The position numbers were made by a program, and so were the translations under genes. A stretch of DNA of 64,000 bases, from the NCBI GenBank assembly GCA_963682055.1, contig OY821743.1, forward strand, positions 27,328,702 through 27,392,701, in the 5' to 3' direction. The first letter of the stretch is position 1. Every line of letters starts with the position of its first letter. This document shows positions 47,406-58,055 of the stretch, in pieces. The notes under the pieces are model-generated. The model saw only the letters and a list, made by a program, of their open reading frames with translations. It did not search any database and was not told the origin of the DNA. This stretch comes from Primula veris (lineage: Eukaryota; Streptophyta; Magnoliopsida; Ericales; Primulaceae).

Positions 47406-47632
47406 TCGTTTCTATTTTAATTGTTTACTATAAAACTATGTGTAATTTTGATCGGTCAAGAACTTGATCAAAACTGTCAGAATCAAAAATTTCAAAAGTT
47501 AATTGCATAGTTCAAATGTTAAATTTTATGATTATATTTAAAAAAAATTAATTTCGACAATTTTGATACAAGTTATAAGCCGATAAAAATTACACATAAT
47601 TTCGTATTGGACAATTAAATGTGAACGGATGG
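47400..47632. mobile_element. Stowaway-like MITE, third copy
   Basis: Diverged copy of 42907-43141 throughout its length (AAACTATGTGTAATTTTGAT, TTAAATTTTATGATTATATT, CGACAATTTTGATACAAGTT). The left end is merged with a (TA)n tract (47377-47404); the right end is GAACGGATGG followed by TA. Confidence 0.75.
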
Positions 47633-47687
47633 TACAAATAGGACAAATTATTTAATCTTCGAGGACAGAAAGCATGGTCCTCTTCAC

Positions 47688-49737
47688 CATTCATAGGCCG
47701 ACACGTGTTATGTGGACCAATCTCTCTCTTTTAAAGTAATGCTCCTTTGTTTGTTTACTTATTCTTTGGTCATTTAAGTATTATTATTTTTAATTTGAGA
47801 CATAAGATCTAGTTTATTTAAACTAAGTACATTACTTGATGATAACAATTTAAAATTATTAATTTCAGTTTATCTGATCAATTATTGGGGGACAAATATT
47901 AGCGGAAAATACCAAATTTATGTTCATATTAATTTCAATTTGTGACCATGTAATTAACTAATTGAAACCTTGCTTTCAATCATCTTTAATTCTAAATAAT
48001 TTGATTTTTTTTTTGGCGGAAACCTACAAGATTTCAAGCAAGCTCAAATTCTTGATTCGGACATGAAGGAACAACATCCTTTAAAGATCGATTATAAAAA
48101 AAATGAGTACTCTAATTATTATTTTTAGTGTGGAGTTTATTAAATAATAAAATGATTCGAAATTTTTAAGAAATAAGTAAAAAGTTAGTCAATCTTGGTG
48201 TTTTTAGATACTTTCATAAATTCTGAATAATCACTTTTCAACTATATATTTTTCATTTCAATAATTTGATGGGTTTTGCTAACTTGTGCCCACATGACAT
48301 ATGTTAATTATTTAATGTGTGCTTGAATAACTAATAAGCAATTAATATGTACTCCAACTAAAAACCCGCCATTGCCAATCACCCAATAACTCATTTGATC
48401 AAAAATTGCACTTGTATTTTCTTAATCAAATTAGGCAAATGCTAATGTGTGTCCGGGGGCATATGTTAACTTTCCATTTCCAATAGTATTCCACTATATA
48501 ATCATGTCATTTATTATAAATATTATTGGGATTTAGAATCATTAATTATTATCTCATTAAAAATGTGATGATCATTAATTGACCATTTAGTTTCACACAT
48601 TAAATGCTATTAGTTGTATGTAATTATGGTTACATTTATCCCTAATTTTTTTACTACTCCGTATATTGTTTGTATTTTTTTATATATTTTTGAAGTTTAG
48701 CATATATTTTTGAAGTTTATGATAGTATCAGTTAGGGTTTATTTTATTTTATTTGAGTTTTTAATAATAGATGTAATAACTCATTTATCTTAATAAATAT
48801 TTAAGTTTAAGTTAGTCTCAACTAGGGTTCTATATTTTTATATGAGTTTTTATTAGGTTGGATCGTTAGTTTTTAGTTTGCCAAATTATAGTTTGCATTT
48901 TTATTTAAAAATTGAAAAAAAATATACACTATATTATTTATGCGATATTTATTAAATTATTTTAACAAGTAACATTTAATGACATGGTATGCATTGTTAT
49001 CATAACACATTAAAACCTTAAAATCATGGAATTAATTAGTTGGAGTACATATTAATTGCTCATTAGTTATTAAAGCACACATTAAATGCTTAACATATGC
49101 CCCGGGGGCAAAGTTAGTAAGACCCATCAAATTATTGAAAGGAAAAATATATAGTTGAAAAGTGATTAGTCAGATTTTATGAAAGTATCTAAAAACTAAA
49201 AACTCCAATTTGATAAGATAGACTAATTTTTTTTTACCTATTTCTTAAAATTTTCGAATCATTTCATTATTTAATAAACTCCACACTAAAAAAAAAAATA
49301 GAGGACTCATTTTTTTTTATAATCAATCTGCAAAAGGATGTTGTTCCTTCAAGTCTGAATCAAGCATTTGAGCCTCCTTGAAATCTTGTAGGTTTCCGAA
49401 AAAAAAAAAATCAAATTATTCAGAATTAAAGATGATTGAAAGCAATTTTTGGGTTTCAATTAATTAATTCCAGGGTTAAAAATTGTAATTAATATGAACA
49501 TAAATTTGGTATTTTCCGCTAATATTTGTCCCCCAATAATTGATTAGATAAACTGAAATTAATAATTTTAAAGTGTTATCATCAAGTAGTGTACTTAGTT
49601 TAAATAAACTAGATCTTAAGTCTCAAATTAAAAATAATAATACTTGAGGGATAAAAGAAGAAGTAAAAAAATAAAGGAGCAGTATTTTAAAAAAGAGAGA
49701 GATTGGCCTACATAACATGTGTCCTCCTATAATTCCA
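47688..49737. mobile_element. 2-kb inverted-repeat element
   Basis: Arms 47688-48360 and 49037-49737 are inverted repeats of about 670-700 bp. The outer part has CCAATCTCTCTCTTTT..GCTCCTTT; the middle has ATTATTGGGGGACAAATATT then AGCGGAAAATACCAAATTTA; the inner part has ATTAATATGTACTCCAACTA. A 676-bp spacer lacks an ORF but repeats arm motifs (GGGGGCATATGTTAA). Arm identity is moderate with indels, so it is older than the element at 17543. No clear target duplication or transposase. Confidence 0.78.
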
Positions 49738-50452
49738 TGACACACGTGACACCTGTCACATGTTGGTGAATTCCCACCTTCCTGTTTTGCCTATAAATGT
49801 AGGCCTATTCGGCCACTTTCAACACGTGAAAACAAAACAAAAAGAAAAGGAGTGTATTATATTATATGGTAGTGTACCTGCTATTGTAGTTTCCCATTTT
49901 GATATATGGTAATAATATTGGCAGTCTTTTTTTTTAGGACTCAGATGGCTCATTTGACGATTCAAATGACTCGTTTGAGTACCTGTAAAAGATTCTAAGT
50001 TCACCTCATATCTTATTTTTATTTATTTTTCTAATTCATTTCATTCAATTTCATTACAAAATAAATAACTCTAACATCATTTCATTAGATCTCATTACAT
50101 TTCATTTATCTATAAAATAAATAAATTTACCCACTCTATCACATTATTAATTAATACATTCTTCTACTTTTTTTTCCACTCAAACTAAATACAAAATTAA
50201 AATATTTTATAATCAAAATATTATATCAAGTTAACACTTTCAAGTAATTTATATTTTGCACTTTTTTATTTATTAATTTTGTTACTTCCGAGTAAATAAT
50301 TAAATTGTCCCTAAAAACCCTACACGTCATTATTTTCTTCCACATTTACCTACCCATATTTAACCGGGTTCTTTGCTGCAATATTTGGTTTCTTGATTGG
50401 AAATTGTTCGAATTTGGGAAAATTAAAATTTTAAGGTTCATAGCTGAAAATA
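49738..50452. other. Intergenic / upstream of the Copia remnant
   Basis: AT-rich. Repeated phrases TCATTTCATT and CATCTCATTACATTTCATT lie at 50030-50110. I looked here for a 5' LTR matching 54800-55031 and a primer-binding site and found neither. Confidence 0.5.
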
Positions 50453-51995
50453 ATGGAAAGTACAACAAATTCATCGACTTATAATGCTAGTACAAATGTT
50501 AATAGCCCTTACTATGTCAATTTTAATGACATAAATGGATCAAGTCTGGTTAATCCATCTTTGAATGGAAAAAAATTATCATACTTGAAAAAGAGCAATG
50601 AAAATCTTTATAGGGATGAAACACAAGACTGGTTTTATAGATGGAACTCTATTGTGCCCTGGAATTGATACGGGATTGTATATTATATGGAAAAGATGTA
50701 ACCTAATTGTGGTATCTTGGATCTTAAACTCTGTGAGCAATGATATCTCTCAATCAATATTTTACATTGAGAATGCTAGTAAAATATGCTTTGTGTTGCA
50801 AGAGAGATATTCTCAGGGAAATGAACCTAGAATTTTTAAGATTCAGCAAGATATACATTATTTACATCAAGGAAATATTAGTGTTTCAGCTTATTTCACA
50901 AAATTGGAGAGTTTATGGTTAGATCTGCCTACTCTCAATCCTTTACCTATGTGCACTTATAGTGCAATGAACAAGTGTAGCTATGATCTTATAGAAAAGT
51001 TCAAAAAGAGGGAGGAAAATCATTTTAGAATGACCTTTTTGATGGGTCTAAATGATTCTTATTCTACTATAAGAGGTCAAATTCTAATAATGAAACATAT
51101 TACTCCTATAAATGAGGTTTTTCAAATGATCATTCAAGAAGAAAAATAGAGAGGTATGGGGGTACAGAACATAGATTTTCATGACCAGATGACTATGAAT
51201 GTGGGTACAGAACAGAATACTGTTGCTGTTGCATATGGAAATAGATCTAGAATGGAAGTTAGATGCTCTTATTATCACAAAGTTGGGCATATAGAAGATA
51301 AATGTTATAAACTGCATGGGTATCCTCCTACTTGAAAAATAACTGGTTCAAGTGGGCAAAAAAATAAAATTAGGGTAATCAAAATGGACCTCCTTTTGCT
51401 CATCAAGTTAGTGGAATTATGGATATTACTCCTCTTGGGTCTGAAAAATATGATTTCCCTATAACTCAGCAACAGTTTAATCAGTTTGTGGCTAGTTTCT
51501 AAAGGCAAATGAAAGGAGTTGGTGGATACTCTGGCTATAAAGAAGAAGGATCTAAAGCTGCTAACATTGGTGTTTCTAATCTGGCTTTCACCAATATAGC
51601 TTGTAAGTCTCAACATTTTACTTGTGCTAATGCTTTTTCAGTACATAGTAAAATTGGACAATCTACACATTGGTTAATAGATATAGGTGCTAGTGAGCAT
51701 AAGGCCAACTCTCTTAAATATTTTTCGACAAATATATAGTCAAATTTGATTATGAAGTTTATTTACCAAATGGACAAAGTAGTTTATTTACCAAATGGAC
51801 AAAGTGTGGCTGTTACACACATTGGAAGTGTCCATTTGGGTATATGGCTAGCTATGAGAAATGTGTTATGTGTGTCTAAGTTTGGATATAATCTAATATC
51901 TGCTAGTAAGATCACAAGGGATGCACATTGTTGTTTATACTTTGTTAACAAATATTGTATAATACAGGACCTGACAACATGAAAGATGATTGGAA
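50453..51995 (+). pseudogene. Copia gag-protease region, broken
   Basis: The gag starts MESTTNSSTYNAS and continues, after a frameshift near 50590, as a capsid-like region (AMKIF-type start to EVFQMIIQEEK, stop at 51147-51149). The zinc knuckle follows the stop in the same frame (about 51263-51304), but its second Cys is Tyr (CSYYHKVGHIEDKC). The protease motif is LIDIGASEH at about 51675-51702. A 25-bp stretch (AGTTTATTTACCAAATGGAC then AAAGT) is tandemly duplicated at about 51755-51804. Plainly non-functional. Confidence 0.8.
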
Positions 51996-52019
51996 AGGCT
52001 ATTGAGAGTCAGGGTTTGT

Positions 52020-52890
52020 ACTATCTGCAAAGACCAGAACATTCTTCATCTTTTACTACTTCTGTACAAGTTTCCTCTTTGTTATGGCACAATATGTTAG
52101 GTCATGCTTCTCATGACCAGATTAGTATGTTGAAATCATAAACAAATGGCTTATCTCTTTTAGAAAACCAGTCTTGTGATGTATGTCATTTAGCCAAACA
52201 ACATAGGCTTTTTTTTTTCACTTAGTAGTATACAAACTACTGAAACTTTTGAGATGATTCATTATGGCATGTGGGGACCTTATAGTGTTGTTTCAAATAA
52301 AGGTTTTCATTTCTTTCTCACTATAGTTGATGATTTTACTAGATGTACCTGGGTGTATATGTTGAGAAATAAAAATGAAACTACCAATCTATTACCTTCT
52401 TTTGTCAACATGGTAAAAACTCAATACAATAAGATTGTGAAGATTATAAGGAGTGATAAAGGAATTGATTTTTTTTGTCAAGAATTCTTTCAAAACACTG
52501 GTATAGTACATCAAACAAGTTGTGTAGGTACACCACAACAAAATGGGGTAGTTGAAAGGAAATACCAACATCTTCTCAATGTTTCTAGATCATTGAGATT
52601 TCAATCTAAGTTACCTTTGGAGTTTTGGGATGACTATATATTAGCTGCTACTTATCTAATAAACAGATTGCCAAGTAAGAAATTACAAAATAAGTCTCCT
52701 TTTGAAAGGCTACATAAAAAAGTTATTTTATCTGAACTACCTGAGAGTATTTGGTTGTCCTGCTTATGCAAGTTCTTTGACTAGAAATCGTAGTAAATTT
52801 GATGCAAGGGCAAGGAAATGTGTTTTTTGGGGGTACCCTTATGGAACTAAAGACTATAAGTTAATGGATTTAGAGAATCAATAATTTTTT
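52020..52890 (+). pseudogene. Copia integrase region, broken
   Basis: The pre-integrase zinc-binding part (LLWHNMLGHASHDQISML..CDVCHLAKQ) has an internal stop. The core domain (52254-52784) shows FFLTIVDDFTRCTWV, IIRSDKG, TPQQNGVVERK and [10 protein letters not shown]. The first core segment reads HYGMWGPY where the family has an Asp before WGPY, so a catalytic acidic residue seems lost. A frameshift near 52740 moves the C-terminus ([24 protein letters not shown]) to another frame. Confidence 0.82.
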
Positions 52891-53229
52891 GTATCAAGAG
52901 ATGTGATTTTCTATGAAGAACAATTCCCATATATAAGTGTTTCTTCTCCAAATATACATTTATTTCCCACAAATATTCAAAATCCTAATACAGACACCAC
53001 TAAAAGGCCTTTTGTTGAACCTACTCCAAATGAGCCTATATCTTCACCTTCTGTTGTTCTGTCTGAATTTCTCAACCAGTCGGAAAATCTTGTAGACCTA
53101 CTAAGCCACCATCAAGTCTAAAGATATATGAATGTAACTTCACTTCTTCTAAACAACCATCTTTGTTTCCCATAAAAGCTTACCATACTTACTCTAAAGT
53201 TTCTGAACAACACAAGAAATTTTATTTTT

Positions 53230-54767
53230 CAGTATTACAAAGAAGCTGTTTTAAATCCAAATTGGATTGAAGCCATGACAACTGAAATAACAGCTCTAGA
53301 AAACAACAAGACTTGGACTCTTACGAATTTGCTTATTGGAAAGAAAGCAATTGGGTGTAAATGGGTGTATAGAGTAAAGTATAATGTTGATGGAAGTATA
53401 GAAAGTTATAAAGTAAGATTAGTTGCTAAGGGTATACACAAGAAGATGGCATAGACTATGAAGCTATGTTCAGTCATGTGGCAAAGATGACTACAGTGAG
53501 AGTTCTAATAGCTGTAGCAAATGGCTGGTTCTTAGAGCAGTTAGATGTCAACAATGCTTTCTTACATGACGATTTAAAGGAAGAAGTATATATGACATTG
53601 CCACTTGGTTTTGTAAAACAAAATTCTCACCAGGTATGCAAACTCAACAAATATCTTTATGGTCTAAAACAAGCAAGAAGACAATGGTTTCAAAACCTTA
53701 TTGATGCTTTGCAAAAAATTGGTTTTCTACAAAGCCAAACAGATACTTCATTGATTACTCTTAGACAAGAGAATGCTTATATGGTACATCTTGTGTATAT
53801 GGATGATGTAATTATTTCCAGCAATGATCATTTTTTAGTTTCTATTGTGAAGACCTATCTTGATCACACTTTTAAGATAAAAGATTTGAGAAAATTAAAG
53901 TATTTCCTAGGGTTGGAAATAGCTAGATCGTCTAAAGGATTGACTGTTTGCCAAAGAAAATATATACTTGAACTGCTCACAGATACATGTCTCCTAGATT
54001 GTGCACCTGTCAAATTCCCTATGGAAACAAACTTGAAACTTAGTAAAAATGATCTAGAGCCATTAGAGGATTCAAGTGTGTATAGAAAATTGATTGAAAA
54101 ATTACTTTATATGACAATCACTAGGCCTGATATAACTTTTGCTGTCAACACACTTAGCCAATTCTTAGAGAAACATTGTGCTTCTCATTATAATGCTGTC
54201 ATAAGAGTGCTCAAATATCTCAAGGGATCTCCTTCTCAAGAGTTGTTCTATCCTAATGCAAATAAATTACAACTAAAAGCAAGTGTGGATGCTGACTGGG
54301 CTTCTTGTGTTGATACAAGAAAGTCAGTAACTGGTTTTTGTGTATTTCTTGGTGATGCTTTGGTTTCATGGAAGACCAAAAAGCAACAAGTGGTGTCTAG
54401 AAGCACTACTGAATCTGAATATAACACCTTAGCTGTATGTACTACTGAAATGGTATGGTTAATGAAGATGATGAAAGATCTATTAATTGAGCAAAGTAAG
54501 ATTATGGTATATACTGACATTAAATCTTCTATTGCACTTGCTGAGAATCCAGTTCATCATGAACGTACCAAGCACACAGAGATTGATTGTCACTATGTAA
54601 GAGAACAAATTCAAGCTGAGATAATTCATTTGATGCATATTTACTCATATAATCAAGTTGCAGACATCTTGACAAAGCCACTCGGATTGCATTTATTCAG
54701 TACTTTTGTGGGCAAGATGGGTGTTTTAGATATTCACACTCCATCTTGGGACGACATGTTAAAATAG
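53230..54767 (+). pseudogene. Copia reverse transcriptase-RNase H region
   Basis: The RT begins about 53235 (YKEAVLNPNWIEAM, WVYRVKYNVDGSIESYK) with a frameshift near 53440. It then runs open for 433 codons from 53466: QLDVNNAFLHDDLKEEVYM, CKLNKYLYGLKQA, the catalytic YMDD-type VYMDDVIISSND, then RNase H with DADWASCVDTRKSVTGFCVF, STTESEY and the C-terminal HTEIDCHYVREQI, VADILTKPL. This is the best preserved part of the element. Confidence 0.88.
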
Positions 54768-55031
54768 TTTGTATTAAATGTTTTACTATTTCATGTTGTG
54801 GGGTCTGATTGTAACATTCTCAGAACTCTTAGAACTAATTTGTAATTAGGCTATACTGTTATAATTAGCCAGTGAGATAATGACATGTGACAACTCATGA
54901 ATTGCTGAGCTATTAATCTCGTAACTGTATGCGAATTACAGTTAGAACTGAAAATAAAAAAGCTACAGTTTCTCTTTCTAAATTTTTTTCATTTTTTTTT
55001 ATTTTTCTTCGCAAATGCTGAAGTTCTTCAG

Positions 55032-56464
55032 TGACCATTTCTAAGAACTTTAAATTTTTTTTGAGATTTAGATTGTGTATTGGAAATTCTTTTTTCTACC
55101 AACATGAGAAACCCAATGAACCTATAGATGTAACCCAAAAGCAAGATTAATGAACCATATTTCGTAGGTTTAATGTCATGAATGCAAAAGATATTTTTTT
55201 TAACTAATATATATATAAAAGGGAAAAATCTCAAGTTCATCGGGGCATAATTAACATTAAAAGAACGAAATTTGCCTAGAAAGGAAGTATAACTAGTACT
55301 GTTAGCGATATCAAACCCAGAAGCATGTTTCAAATTGGACAATGAAATAAAGATAGCAACTTCTACAACAACAGAAGGTAAACGTGCCAGATGTGTAACA
55401 TCTAAGATAGTGAGAGTGAGGAAACCACAACTCAAAATCATAATATTGTACGAGGATGACCATAAACAAGTCGCAGCTGCTATTAAGTATGAAGGTGGCA
55501 AGATTTTGGAAATAGACACATGAACTATGAGGTAAATACTCATTGACTTCCAATTAGAGTGAACATACAAAGAAATTATGTAAAATTCACATGACTTATT
55601 AGTCAATTCAGAAGTCCAAGAACGGAAAACAAACGTTTGAGTGAGATTTCAAACTGGACCAAGATAAATGAGTAAGTTGGTGTAGAAATTCAATTTTCTT
55701 ACCCCAAAGAAGCAAAAATACACGAGGGGTCATTCGTTGACGAGTTAGTCACAAGGCCAAGGGCATAAATCTCAGACTGCCATTTTTTATGGATGAAGTA
55801 AGATTGAGAAGTGGTTGAAGAAGTGTTTGACTTTTGATGAATAAGGTATGCATTTTTATGAGAACTATTGTCGGCAATTAAAGAAAAAAAAGAGTTTTCA
55901 AAGGACCTAATCAGAGTTTAGCAAATGTGCAATCGCGAATTGATAAACAACGAAAGAAATGCGAAAAGAACAACTCTACAAAAAAAGGAATGTTGTCATC
56001 TATATCGACCAGTTTCGGAGCTTTTGGAAATCCAGACTGGCATGAAAACACATAAAAACTCTGGAATGGAAACGGAAAAGAGATAGAACTCCGTTCTCCA
56101 AATCCTTGGGATTTTGAACAAAATTCAACCACATTGGAATGGATGGTACAATCTAAAGAGGTTAGAAAAATATGTAACTACAAAAAAAGTAGCTTTAAAG
56201 AGGTCAGAATAACGAGACACCGTTCAATTAGTTTATAATAAAACTAATTGGACGAGTGTGATATTGTTTACACCATATTTGTCTCGAGACCAATAAACAA
56301 GCTTATGTTGTCGATCGGTTTCTATATAGAATGTTGCTTATGTAGCAACAAATTTTTGTAATAACAACGCTTTTATTTTACTATTCTCTTGTTATGTTAC
56401 AAACTAGAATACATTATTTGTTTATCATTTCCTCATCTGGTAACTTTTTCGTGTACCGGATATG
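55032..56464. other. Unassigned; open minus-strand frame
   Basis: The minus strand has a 192-codon frame (55606-55028) and another of 73 codons (56132-55911). Neither shows a motif I recognise, and the hydrophobic composition is compatible with antisense of AT-rich DNA or an old gene remnant. Not called as genes. Confidence 0.4.
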
Positions 56465-56537
56465 GCATGTGTAACGACCCGGTCCCACGGACCGAACCGC
56501 CACGCCCGTATCAACAATATTGTCCGCTTTGGCAAAA

Positions 56538-56600
56538 CTTCCCAGGGGGTCACCCATCCTGGTACTACTCCAAGTTAAGCACGCTTAACTGTGGAGTTTC
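56538..56600 (-). ncRNA. 5S rRNA-like segment of the Cassandra LTR
   Basis: The minus strand reads AACTCCACAGTTAAGCGTGC, then GAGTAGTACCAGGATGGGTG and ACCCCCTGGGAAG, matching the internal promoter and 3' half of plant 5S rRNA. The same segment recurs in the other three LTRs (near 56940-57000, 57338-57402, 57830-57892). It is a retroelement-borne 5S domain, probably keeping RNA polymerase III promoter motifs. Not a functional 5S gene. Confidence 0.82.
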
Positions 56601-57430
56601 GTCCTCGCTATTGTGCCGCACGACTTTAAAAGGCCTTGTTAATAGGAAATGGATCTTTAAGCTCATATACTGCACGGGTACTCTCATATCTGGGCGATGT
56701 GGGACTGACGCACAACACCGCACCACAGAATTTCCTTCATGGAAATCTGGGTCATCACAATCACCCTCCCTTTAGGCATGACGTCCTCGTCGGGCACGTC
56801 GTCCTTCAGGGGCTCACACACACGTGCTAGTCCCCATATTTCCGGCCAGATAGAGGTTCTGATACCATATGTAATGACCCGGCCCCACGGACCGAACCGC
56901 CACGCCCGTATCAACAATATTGTCCGCTTTGGCACAACTTCCTAGTGGGGTCACCCATCCTGGTACTACTCGAAGTTAAGCACGTTTAACTGTGGAGTTT
57001 CGTCCTCGCTATTGTGCCGCATGGCTTTAAAAGGCCTTGTTAATAAGAAATGGATCTTTAAGCTCATATACCACACGAGTACTCTCGTATCTGGGCGATA
57101 TGGGACTGACGCACAACACCGCACCACAGAATTTCCTTCCTGAAAATCTGGGTCGTCACAATCACCCTCCCTTTAGGCACGACGTCCTCGTCGGGCACGT
57201 CGTCCTTCAGGGGTCCACACACACGTGCTAGTCCCCATATTTGCGGCCAGATAGAGGCTCTGATACCACCCGTAACGACCCGACCCCACGGACCGAACCA
57301 CCATGCCCGTATCAATAATATTATCCGTTTTGGTACAACTTCCCAGGGAGGTCACCCATCCTGATATTACTCCAAGTTAAGCACACTTAACTGTGGAGTT
57401 TCGTCCTCGCTATTGTGCCGCATGGCTTTA

Positions 57431-57604
57431 AAAGGCCTTGTTAATAAAAAATGAATCTTTAAGCTCATATACCGCACGGGTACTCTCGTATCTGGGCGAT
57501 GTGGGACTGACGCACATAAAAGGTCTTGTTAATAGGAAATGGATCTTTAAGCTCATATACCGCACGAGTACTCTCGTATCTGGAAGATGTGGGACTGACG
57601 CACA
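57431..57604 (-). repeat. 87-bp tandem duplication inside one Cassandra LTR
   Basis: AAAGGCCTTGTTAATA... (57431-57517) is repeated as AAAGGTCTTGTTAATA... (57518-57604), making this LTR 389 bp against about 290 bp in the other three. The two halves differ at several sites. Confidence 0.85.
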
Positions 57605-58055
57605 ACACCGCACCACAGAATTTCCTTCATGGAAATCTGGGTCATCACAATCACCCTCCCTTTAGGCATGACGTCCTCGTCGGACACGTCATCTTTCAGG
57701 GGCTCACACACACGTGCTCGTCCCCATATTTCCGGCCAGATAGAGGCTCTGATACCATCTGTAATGACCCGGCCCCACGGACCGAACCGCCACGCCCGTA
57801 TCAACAATATTGTCCGCTTTGGCACAACTTTACAGGGGGGTCACCCATCCTGGTACTACTCCAAGTTAAGCACGCTTAACTGTGAAGTTTCGTCCTCGCT
57901 ATTGTGCCGCACGGCTTTAAAAGGCCTTGTTAATAGGAAATGGATCTTTAACCTCATATAACACACGAGTACTCTCGTATCTGGGCGATGTGGGACTGAC
58001 GCACAACACCGCACCACAGAATTTCCTTCTTGGAAATCTGGGTCGTCACAGCATG

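Larger units (their letters stand above)
50453..55031 (+). mobile_element. Degenerate Ty1/Copia retrotransposon
   Basis: Domain order gag, protease, integrase, RT, RNase H identifies Copia. The reading frame is broken by several stops and frameshifts. A G-rich tract (TGTTGTGGGG, about 54794-54803) fits a polypurine tract, and the TGATTGTAAC..GTTCTTCA stretch to about 55031 may be the 3' LTR. No 5' LTR is visible, so the 5' end seems truncated and the LTR call is tentative. Confidence 0.85.
56470..58050 (-). mobile_element. Tandem Cassandra TRIM (4 LTRs, 3 internal regions)
   Basis: Read on the minus strand. LTRs at 58050-57760, 57659-57271, 57160-56870 and 56759-56470 each start TGTGAYGACCC and end GGTCRTTACA or similar. 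Each internal region (about 101-111 bp) starts with the primer-binding site TGGTATCAGAGC (tRNA-Met type) and ends in a purine-rich AAAGGGAGGGTGATTG. Each LTR carries a 5S rRNA-like segment, the hallmark of Cassandra. The whole array is flanked by one direct repeat, GCATG (56465-56469 and 58051-58055), so it behaves as one insertion. No coding capacity; all ORFs here are incidental. Confidence 0.9.

Noticed and set aside
49738..50452. 5' LTR of the Copia element
   Set aside because: No stretch matches the proposed 3' LTR (54805-55031) and no primer-binding site lies before the gag start.
55028..56132. Minus-strand ORFs of 192 and 73 codons as genes
   Set aside because: No recognised motif, no splice context and no neighbouring coding exons. 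Kept only as unassigned sequence.
56470..58050. Tandem 5S rRNA gene cluster
   Set aside because: Only part of 5S is present, within LTRs that have a primer-binding site, purine tract and target duplication. This is Cassandra, not rDNA.
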